The notes under the pieces are model-generated. The model was given only the letters and a program-made list of their open reading frames with translations, was not told where the DNA came from and searched no databases. A stretch of 64,000 bases of DNA from UBA940 sp031548515 (GTDB lineage: Bacteria > Bacteroidota > Bacteroidia > Bacteroidales > Rikenellaceae): the NCBI GenBank assembly GCA_031548515.1, contig JAVBRB010000014.1, positions 1 through 64,000 on the forward strand, in the 5' to 3' direction. A program made the translations under genes and the position numbers. The stretch's first letter is position 1. Each line of letters begins with the position of its first letter. Below are positions 58,221 through 64,000 of the stretch, piece after piece.

Positions 58221-58907
58221 ATGAAGAAAACAATCATGCTTTTTGCTTGTATCGCGGCGGTTGTTGCGGCGGCCAGTGCGCAGGATGCCGATCGCGACTG
58301 GGCTAACTACAGGCATTACGGAAAGGCAAATGCCGAACTTAAAAAGACTCCTGACGTGGTTTTCATGGGTAACTCCATCACGCAGGGGTGGGCCGAACAA
58401 CATCCGGCTTTCTTCACTGCGAACAACTACCTTGGCAGGGGGATAAGCGGACAGGTCACTGCGCAGATGCTCGCGCGTTTCCGCTCCGATGTACTGGAAC
58501 TTAAACCGAAAGTCGTTGTTATACTTGCGGGGACGAACGATCTGGCACAGAACGACGGATATATTTCCATACCGCATATTGCCGGGAACATAGCTTCGAT
58601 GGCGCAGTTGGCTCAGGCCAACGGAATTAAGGTCGTAATATGTTCGGTGCTTCCCGCCGCAAACTATTCATGGCGGCCTGCTGTTACGGAAGTCCCGCAG
58701 AAGATCGCCGAACTTAATGGCATGCTCAAGGCTTGGGCGGCTGAAAACGGCTGTACCTATGTGGATTATTTCTCCGAAATGGAAGACGGCGACGGGGGGC
58801 TGCCCAAGGCGCTGTCCGGCGACGGCGTCCATCCCACGTCGGCCGGATACGACGAAATGGAGCGCATAATAACTCCCGTACTGGGAAAATTACTCCACAA
58901 ACGATAA
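58221..58907 (+). CDS. Exported SGNH/GDSL hydrolase
   Basis: 228 residues from MKKTIMLFACIAAVVAAASA (signal peptide). SGNH blocks: I VVFMGNSITQGWAEQ (Ser nucleophile), II GISGQVTAQMLARF (Gly), III VVILAGTNDLAQNDG (Asn) and V DGVHPTSAGYDEME (Asp/His). It is the platelet-activating-factor acetylhydrolase / sialate O-acetylesterase-like group, probably removing acyl groups from a glycan or lipid in the periplasm. Substrate unknown. The next gene starts 17 bp later. Confidence 0.92.
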   Translation: MKKTIMLFACIAAVVAAASAQDADRDWANYRHYGKANAELKKTPDVVFMGNSITQGWAEQHPAFFTANNYLGRGISGQVTAQMLARFRSDVLELKPKVVVILAGTNDLAQNDGYISIPHIAGNIASMAQLAQANGIKVVICSVLPAANYSWRPAVTEVPQKIAELNGMLKAWAAENGCTYVDYFSEMEDGDGGLPKALSGDGVHPTSAGYDEMERIITPVLGKLLHKR

Positions 58908-58924
58908 TTCCCCAATAAACACTT

Positions 58925-59374
58925 ATGAAAAGACCTTTGCTTCTCTCCGTCGTGTTCGTCTCCATGCTGGCCGTATCGTGCGGCGGATCGAAGAATGCCG
59001 GCCCGCAGGACGTCGCCGGCAAATTTGCCAAAACATTTTTCGTGGATATGAATCTGGAGGCTTCGCGCCGGTTCGTATCCGCAGAGCTGCTCGAAGAGTT
59101 TCCCGCGGCCGACGAGATGAACGACCTCGAAAAACAGTTTGTCAAGATTCTGTTTGATCACGCTAAAGCGCACGGCTATAGATTTGAATACGACGCTGAA
59201 AGCAGCGCGATTGCTGAAAGCGCAGCCGATATATGTTATAAACTTACAGCCAAGGGCAATCCCGACTGGGAGGGTAAAGGCGAGGTCGATCTCGAAAAGG
59301 ACGCTGACGGCAAATGGACAGTGACTGACTATGAATTCGACCGCGACGAAAGCGCTATCGACTTCGGTTTTTGA
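58925..59374 (+). CDS. DUF4878-like lipoprotein
   Basis: 149 residues with signal MKRPLLLSVVFVSMLAVSC (lipobox Cys19). The mature domain begins GPQDVAGKFAKTFFVDMNLE and ends GKGEVDLEKDADGKWTVTDY, a cystatin/SnoaL-like alpha+beta fold as in DUF4878 lipoproteins. Function unknown. It is co-transcribed with the SGNH hydrolase by spacing. Confidence 0.75.
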   Translation: MKRPLLLSVVFVSMLAVSCGGSKNAGPQDVAGKFAKTFFVDMNLEASRRFVSAELLEEFPAADEMNDLEKQFVKILFDHAKAHGYRFEYDAESSAIAESAADICYKLTAKGNPDWEGKGEVDLEKDADGKWTVTDYEFDRDESAIDFGF

Positions 59375-59394
59375 CCGGTCATGTGAATTTCAGG

Positions 59395-59428
59395 AACGGA
59401 GGCTTTTATGGTCTCCGTTTTGTTTTTA
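59395..59428 (+). terminator. Terminator after the DUF4878-like gene
   Basis: AACGGAG / CTCCGTT 7-bp stem with an 11-nt loop followed by TTGTTTTTAA. It lies 21 bp past the stop. Confidence 0.75.
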
Positions 59429-59513
59429 ATGCTGGCTTTGACATGCAGAAAAATTCTGGCGAAATAATTGCGGGAGGTACATAGATTGATGTCGAATCTT
59501 AAAAGACAGGACC

Positions 59514-60071
59514 ATGACATTCATTATTAACATGGTTGCCGCGGCAACCATGATCTTTGCTGCGCCCGGTTGGGAAACGATCACGATCTACTGGGACGAT
59601 ATATCTCCCGAAGAGCAGGCTGGGATTCTGCGCTCCTCATATGTGCCGGCAAATGTGCGTGAGTATTATTTCCGCACAGAAAAGCCTTCCGACGACGAGG
59701 CGACTTTCGATGTATTGAAAATAGTGTCGAACATTACTCCTCCCTGGCAGAAAAGGGCGCTTTACATCCATATTTTCGACCGGATACTCGAAAACGCCGA
59801 CGGAGCATTAAGCGAAGTTATGGGGGAATATTGCCTGAGAATACTGAAATCAGATCCGGAATATGTGATGTATTATCTCAACGAGCAGTCCGGAACCATG
59901 CAGAGATTCGCTTCGGCCATAGCGTATGAATATTATGCCGACTCGAAACCGTCGGCTGACGATTTCCGGAAATGGCTGACAGATAAATTTACAGGGAATC
60001 CCGATCTCGGCCCGACGATAGAGGAATTTTGCGACGAAATAGATTTCCACCTGTTGCAGAACAGGGAATAA
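59514..60071 (+). CDS. Uncharacterised exported helical protein
   Basis: 185 residues. A short N-terminal hydrophobic segment (MTFIINMVAAATMIFAAPGW) may be a signal peptide. The rest is acidic and helical (LKIVSNITPPWQKRALYIHI, LSEVMGEYCLRILKSDPEYV, FRKWLTDKFTGNPDLGPTIE). No family recognised. It stands between a terminator and the convergent feo genes, and its stop is directly adjacent to the end of the Cys-rich gene on the other strand. Confidence 0.65.
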   Translation: MTFIINMVAAATMIFAAPGWETITIYWDDISPEEQAGILRSSYVPANVREYYFRTEKPSDDEATFDVLKIVSNITPPWQKRALYIHIFDRILENADGALSEVMGEYCLRILKSDPEYVMYYLNEQSGTMQRFASAIAYEYYADSKPSADDFRKWLTDKFTGNPDLGPTIEEFCDEIDFHLLQNRE

Positions 60072-60203
60072 TCAACCGCAGCAGGGAGGATCGTTTTTCT
60101 TACTGCCTTTGCCGCCGAACACGTATTTGCGTAATAGTTTCGCCGCGATCCAGATGACCACTGCACCTACTGCGAGCCACATCGCTATGAATTGCCAATC
60201 CAC
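60072..60203 (-). CDS. FeoB-associated Cys-rich membrane protein
   Basis: 43 residues from GTG at 60203: MDWQFIAMWLAVGAVVIWI, a basic loop AAKLLRKYVFGGKGSKKND and C-terminal PPCCG. One TM and terminal Cys pair match the FeoB-associated Cys-rich family (PF12669 type). It follows feoAB by 3 bp on the same strand, which is the usual context. It is thought to assist Fe(II) uptake by FeoB; the mechanism is unknown. Confidence 0.85.
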   Translation of the reverse strand: MDWQFIAMWLAVGAVVIWIAAKLLRKYVFGGKGSKKNDPPCCG

Positions 60204-60206
60204 GTT

Positions 60207-62573
60207 TTATACGATAAGATTACCTATTGTATATACAAGGAACGCGGCCAACCATGCCACGACCGTATTGTAAACGACCGAGAACGCCGCCCATTTTGTC
60301 CCGCCGGCCTCTTTGCGTATGGCCGCAAGCGCCGCGAGGCATGGGAAATACAGCAGGGCGAATATCATGAACGACAGGGCCGAAAGCGGAGTCCAGTCGG
60401 GTTTTCCCGTGACCGGATCGGGCTGCTTCAGCCTTTCCGGAAGGTTTTCAGTTTCGGCTTCGTAGTCGCTGTCGGAATAGAGTACCCCGAGCGTGCTGAC
60501 CGTGATCTCTTTCGCCCCCACTCCGGCAACCAACGCCACGCTTCCTTTCCAAGGAATACCCAGAGGCCTCATCACCGGCTCAACGAATTTTCCGACGCGG
60601 CCCAGGTACGAATGCTCTTTCTGTTCGGCATGCGTCATATCCCCGGTTCCTTGTGGATAGTAACTCAGCACCCACACGACGACGGCTGCCGCGAGTATCA
60701 CGCCACCCATCTTACGCAGATACTGCTTGCCCTTATCCCACATGTGCCGCAACGATGTGCCCATTGTCGGCAGGCGGTAGGGAGGAAGTTCCATTACGAA
60801 CGGCGTATCGTCTTTTTTGAACATCGTTTTGCGAAACAGCACGGACGTCAGCGCAGCGACGGCTATTCCTGCTGCGTACATGCATATCAGCACGAGACTG
60901 GCCCGAGTTGGGAAGAAAGTCCCGATAAGAAGTATATAAATTGGCAGCCGCGCACTGCATGAAATGAACGGGCTTATCAGCACGGTGATGATACGGCTGC
61001 TGCGGCTTTCGATGGTGCGCGCCGCCATGATGCCCGGAACATTGCAGCCGAATCCCATGATGAGCGGGATGAACGACTTGCCGTGCAAACCGATCTTGTG
61101 CATCACTTTGTCCATGATGAATGCCGCCCGGGCCATGTATCCCGAGTCCTCCATGAACGATATGCACAGGAAAAGTATCATGATGTTGGGCAGGAAGACT
61201 ATCACGCTGCCGACGCCTCCGATTATCCCTTCGACCAGCAGGTCGCGGAAAGGCCCTGCCGGCATCATTCCGCTGATCCAGAGTCCCAGGGCTTCGACGC
61301 CTTTTTCTATCCATTCCATGGGATACTGTCCAATGCGGAAGGTCGCTTCGAACATCAGCCACATCAGCAGGAAGAATATCGGGAATCCCCACAATTTGTG
61401 CGTCACCATGGCGTCGATTGCATGAGTGAGGGCCATTTGGTCATTGGTGCTGGGAGAATAGGTCTCCTTAAGGGCGCCTGCTATGAAACCGTATTTCTCG
61501 TTGGTAACAGCGGTTTCGATGTCCTCTCCGAGCGTCTTTTCCACCTTTCGGGCCTCGCGGTCGCGAACCGGAAGCCATTCTTTATAGTGAGGACATATTT
61601 CGAGCGACTTCTCCACATCGCTGTCTCCTTCGAGGAATTTCAATATTATATACCGGTGCGAGAACTGTTTAGGGAATAGCCCGAAGTCCTCTTTCATGAC
61701 TTCTTTCAGGTTGTCGACAGCCTGCTCGATGGCCTGGCCGTGGTTTATGTGGATATGGCGGGTCTTGCCGCAGCGGTGCTCGTAAACGTCTATCACGGTG
61801 GACAGCAGCTTCTTGATCCCCTTGTTTTTTTTTGCCACTACCGGGACGATCGGCGTACCCAGCAATGTCTCCAACTGGGCTATGTCGAGTTTGGCCCCGC
61901 TCTCTTCCAGCTCGTCGTACATATTGAGAGCGATTACCATGTCCTGGTTGATGTCGATCAGTTCGGTGGTCAGGTATAGATTGCGTTCAAGATTGGATGC
62001 AGCGACTACGTTGACTATGACGTCGGGAATGTTCTCCGTCAGATGGTGCCTGACATAAAGCTCTTCCGGGGTGTACGGCGAGAGCGCGTAAGTTCCCGGC
62101 AGGTCGTAGATCACGAACTTGTAATCCTTGTAATGGAAGATTCCTCTTTTGGCGTCGACAGTCACTCCGCCGTAATTGCCGACATGTTCGTGGCCGCCGG
62201 AGATGGCGTTGTAGAGCGACGATTTGCCGCTGTTGGGATTTCCTACGAGGGCTATGTTTATCTGCTTTTTGCGTTCTGTGATGAGTTTATGGAGTGAGCG
62301 CTCTCCTGTATCGGCAGTAGACCCGTGGTTTTCAGGGGAGGAGGCTTCGTCTTCGGCGACGATCTCGATCATGGCGGCCTCATTACGGCGCAGCGACACC
62401 TCGTAACCCATCAACTTGTATTTGATCGGGTCTTTAAGGGGTGCGTTGAGCAGCACTTCGACTTTCTGGCCGCGCACGAATCCCATCTCCATGATGCGGC
62501 GGCGAAAGCCTCCGTGTCCCAATACCTTTATAATATAGCCTGACTGGCCTGTTTCCAGATCCGAAAGCCTCAT
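60207..62573 (-). CDS. feoAB: FeoA-FeoB fusion, ferrous iron transporter
   Basis: 788 residues from MRLSDLETGQSGYIIKVLG; the frame runs to 62618. The FeoA SH3-like domain is 1-75 (RRIMEMGFVRGQKVEVLLNA). The FeoB G domain follows with G1 IALVGNPNSGKSSLYNAISG, G3 VIYDLPGTYALSPY, G4 ALNMYDE(L), and a helical regulatory domain. The ~8-TM transport core includes PNIMILFLCISFMEDSGYMA, LIMGFGCNVPGIMAARTIES (Cys), ISPFISCSARLPIYILLIG and WKGSVALVAGVGAKEITVST. It imports Fe(II) across the inner membrane. The fusion is standard in Bacteroidota. Confidence 0.97.
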   Translation of the reverse strand: MRLSDLETGQSGYIIKVLGHGGFRRRIMEMGFVRGQKVEVLLNAPLKDPIKYKLMGYEVSLRRNEAAMIEIVAEDEASSPENHGSTADTGERSLHKLITERKKQINIALVGNPNSGKSSLYNAISGGHEHVGNYGGVTVDAKRGIFHYKDYKFVIYDLPGTYALSPYTPEELYVRHHLTENIPDVIVNVVAASNLERNLYLTTELIDINQDMVIALNMYDELEESGAKLDIAQLETLLGTPIVPVVAKKNKGIKKLLSTVIDVYEHRCGKTRHIHINHGQAIEQAVDNLKEVMKEDFGLFPKQFSHRYIILKFLEGDSDVEKSLEICPHYKEWLPVRDREARKVEKTLGEDIETAVTNEKYGFIAGALKETYSPSTNDQMALTHAIDAMVTHKLWGFPIFFLLMWLMFEATFRIGQYPMEWIEKGVEALGLWISGMMPAGPFRDLLVEGIIGGVGSVIVFLPNIMILFLCISFMEDSGYMARAAFIMDKVMHKIGLHGKSFIPLIMGFGCNVPGIMAARTIESRSSRIITVLISPFISCSARLPIYILLIGTFFPTRASLVLICMYAAGIAVAALTSVLFRKTMFKKDDTPFVMELPPYRLPTMGTSLRHMWDKGKQYLRKMGGVILAAAVVVWVLSYYPQGTGDMTHAEQKEHSYLGRVGKFVEPVMRPLGIPWKGSVALVAGVGAKEITVSTLGVLYSDSDYEAETENLPERLKQPDPVTGKPDWTPLSALSFMIFALLYFPCLAALAAIRKEAGGTKWAAFSVVYNTVVAWLAAFLVYTIGNLIV

Positions 62574-63032
62574 CCGAATAAGATGCTTTTTGTGTCGTCG
62601 AAAAAATAAACCGTTCACGCAGCTATGGGTAGTCTCCGCCCTTGCGCGCCGGATGCAAAGTTAACTTTTTTTCACACCATGGCATCACTATTATCAGGTA
62701 TTCTTCACTGGCATCATGTCGCAGGCAGAAAAGCATGCTAACTTTTTTATCTGCCGCATTTTACATTTTAGGAATATACGCAGAGAATAAATCATGGCGT
62801 GTAATATCTTGACTGTTAATTTATTATGTTTATGTGTCCATGCGCTCTACGGTTCATTTTATGTTGACTGCCTTTTGAATGGATAGCCAAAAACCTGTCG
62901 GGAAGGCATTCGGGACGCGATTCTACTCTGAAGAATCTATCATTTTGTATTGCAATTATTTGGAAAATACATTTTTTTGAATCAACTTTGCACGTAAGCT
63001 AAAGTCCAATTAACTTTTTAATAATAACGATT
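62574..63032. other. Intergenic region between feoAB and the Hc1-like gene
   Basis: 459 bp separating divergent genes. Minus-strand TAACTTTG (62663-62656) is a possible -7 box for feoAB. Plus-strand TTTG (62959) and CAACTTTG (62983) form the Hc1 promoter. Between them (about 62700-62950) nothing recognisable was seen. Confidence 0.5.
62959..62990 (+). promoter_or_regulatory. Promoter of the Hc1-like gene
   Basis: TTTG (62959-62962), 20-bp spacer, CAACTTTG (62983-62990), differing from TAnnTTTG only at the first base. It lies 42 bp before the start codon. Confidence 0.6.
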
Positions 63033-63206
63033 ATGAAAAACTTAGTACCGAAGATCAACGCTGAAATCGAAAACTTCCAGACCAATGCAGCCCTTCAGCT
63101 CGAAAAGGGTAACAAAGCTGCCGGAACCCGTGCCCGTAAGGCCGCTCTGGAACTCTCCAAGCTCCTGAAGGAATTCCGCAAAGTGTCTGTAGACGCTGCG
63201 AAGTAA
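63033..63206 (+). CDS. Histone H1-like (Hc1-type) DNA-binding protein
   Basis: 57 residues, rich in Lys, Ala and Glu: MKNLVPKINAEIENFQTNAA, then AGTRARKAALELSKLLKEFR and KVSVDAAK. Two amphipathic helices with basic faces match the Hc1-like small histone family abundant in Bacteroidales. It probably acts as a nucleoid-associated protein. Own promoter and strong terminator suggest high expression. Confidence 0.85.
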   Translation: MKNLVPKINAEIENFQTNAALQLEKGNKAAGTRARKAALELSKLLKEFRKVSVDAAK

Positions 63207-63233
63207 GCGGGGGATCTCTCGATTACTTAATAA

Positions 63234-63262
63234 AAAAGGCGCCATGGTTAGCGGCGCCTTTT
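63234..63262 (+). terminator. Terminator after the Hc1-like gene
   Basis: AAAAGGCGCC / GGCGCCTTTT 10-bp stem, 9-nt loop, then GTTATTT. 28 bp past the stop. Confidence 0.85.
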
Positions 63263-63321
63263 GTTATTTATATGGGCGTCACGGTTTGGGATGCCTTTCG
63301 TTTTTAGAGTCGAATAAAAAA

Positions 63322-63347
63322 GGGCGCTGAATGTGTTAACAGCGCCC
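63322..63347 (-). terminator. Terminator after yebC
   Basis: GGGCGCTG / CAGCGCCC 8-bp stem with a 10-nt loop. On the minus strand it is followed by TTTTTTATTC. 24 bp past the yebC stop. Confidence 0.85.
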
Positions 63348-63370
63348 CCTGAATTTTTATTTCGAAGAGA

Positions 63371-64000
63371 TTATTCCTCTTCTTTCATATTGTGGAAGAC
63401 GTTCACCACATCGTCGTCCTCTTCCAGTTTCTCAATAAGTTTCTCCATTTGTTCGCGCTGCTCTGGCGAGACATCCTTGGTTTCGGTCGGCAGGCGCAGA
63501 AATTCGCCGCTTATAATCTCGTAGCCGTTGTCTTCAAGGTATTTCTGGATATCTCCGTAAGATTCGAACGGGGCTTCGATGGTGATGCCATCGTCCTCGA
63601 CTTCCATTTCGTCTGCGCCGAAGTCAATAAGCTCCAGTTCCAATTCTTCGGGGTCGACGCCCTTTGTGTTGGCGAACTTGAACGTGCACTTATGGTCGAA
63701 CATAAACGACACGCTGCCGCTGGTGCCGAGCGATCCGCCCAACTTGTTGAAGTAGCTGCGGACGTTGGCGACGGTGCGGGTATTGTTGTCGGTTGCGGTT
63801 TCGACCAATACCGCGATGCCGCCCGGGCCGTAACCCTCGAAGATGACCTCTTTGTAATCAGCCGTGTCTTTCGAAGTCGCACGTTTGATAGCCCTTTCGA
63901 TGTTGTCCTTGGGCATGTTCTCCGACTTGGCAGTCTGGATAAGCACGCGCAGGCGGGTGTTGCCCGACGGGTCGGGACCTCCGGCTTTGACGGCTATCTC
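63371..64000 (-). CDS. yebC: YebC/PmpR-family protein, 5' end cut by the window
   Basis: 210 codons visible to the window edge; the reading frame continues open beyond 64000. Residues at the edge, EIAVKAGGPDPSGNTRLR, belong to the conserved YebC N-terminal helical domain, so an internal GTG at 63946 is not the start. Family blocks: SENMPKDNIERAIKRATSK, IFEGYGPGGIAVLVETATDN, NKLGGSLGTSGSVSFMFDHK, DFGADEMEVEDDGITIEAPF and C-terminal acidic helix LIEKLEEDDDVVNVFHNM. It was classed as a transcriptional regulator and is now linked to translation of proline stretches. Confidence 0.95.
   Translation of the reverse strand, partial: EIAVKAGGPDPSGNTRLRVLIQTAKSENMPKDNIERAIKRATSKDTADYKEVIFEGYGPGGIAVLVETATDNNTRTVANVRSYFNKLGGSLGTSGSVSFMFDHKCTFKFANTKGVDPEELELELIDFGADEMEVEDDGITIEAPFESYGDIQKYLEDNGYEIISGEFLRLPTETKDVSPEQREQMEKLIEKLEEDDDVVNVFHNMKEEE

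Noticed and set aside
1..64000. tRNA, rRNA, CRISPR arrays, insertion sequences and prophage genes
   Set aside because: No TPsiC-like loop with matching cloverleaf, no regularly spaced repeats, and no transposase, integrase or phage protein were found in reading the intergenic DNA and ORFs.

Overview
The window looks like a chromosomal segment of a Bacteroidota bacterium, most likely a Bacteroidales member close to Alistipes/Rikenellaceae. The genus is inferred, not shown. The evidence is a set of phylum-typical features: TTTG-N19/20-TAnnTTTG promoters, a FeoA-FeoB fusion with a Cys-rich partner, DUF3857, DUF4491 and DUF4890 proteins, an OMP_b-brl_3 TonB-type receptor, a small Hc1-like histone protein, and the rsfS-ftsH-cdsA-psd gene order. 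Most intergenic DNA is short, and genes often overlap by 4 bp. No rRNA, tRNA, CRISPR array or insertion sequence was seen.

Region by region: (1) 276-10659 is a leftward, tightly packed operon for a type II secretion / type IV pilus-like machine: major pseudopilin, prepilin peptidase, ATPase, secretin, PilN/PilO/PilP-like inner-membrane proteins, a lipoprotein, three minor pseudopilins and the GspF platform protein. It ends with a membrane-bound HTH protein. Its upstream region shares a spaced 67-bp element with the extreme left edge of the window. (2) 10660-18506 carries a membrane pyrophosphatase, a lipoprotein HAD phosphatase and a three-gene redox operon (NapH/NapG-like polyferredoxin fusion, Tat-exported aldo/keto reductase with ferredoxin motifs, lipoprotein). 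(3) 18507-25079 carries a RimK-like ATP-grasp ligase, a DUF3857 protein, a His-rich exported protein and an ECF-S / phosphoribosyltransferase / TlpA / FMN-reductase operon. (4) 25315-37740 covers one-carbon and methionine metabolism (M20 hydrolase, metF, metH, glutaminyl cyclase lipoprotein, ahcY), serS, a ferredoxin, mqnC and a serine hydrolase.

(5) 37731-43247 is a housekeeping membrane block (standalone riboflavin kinase, AI-2E permease, psd, cdsA, ftsH, rsfS). (6) 43379-51602 has oxyR, rarA, DUF4491, trpB2 with a complete Trp attenuator including a WWW leader peptide, a metallophosphoesterase, a domain-swapped RibD-like protein and an MFS transporter. (7) 51668-60071 has a Gly-tailed TonB-type receptor, a DUF4890 protein, a LytTR/LytS two-component pair, an SGNH hydrolase and small exported proteins. 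(8) 60072-64000 has FeoAB with its Cys-rich partner, an Hc1-like protein and the 3' part of yebC.

The main candidates for something undescribed are the pseudopilus operon with its shared upstream element, the Trp attenuator of trpB2, the redox operon, and a gap-free 103-bp structured repeat present in three copies, one of which encodes the C-terminus of the M20 hydrolase.
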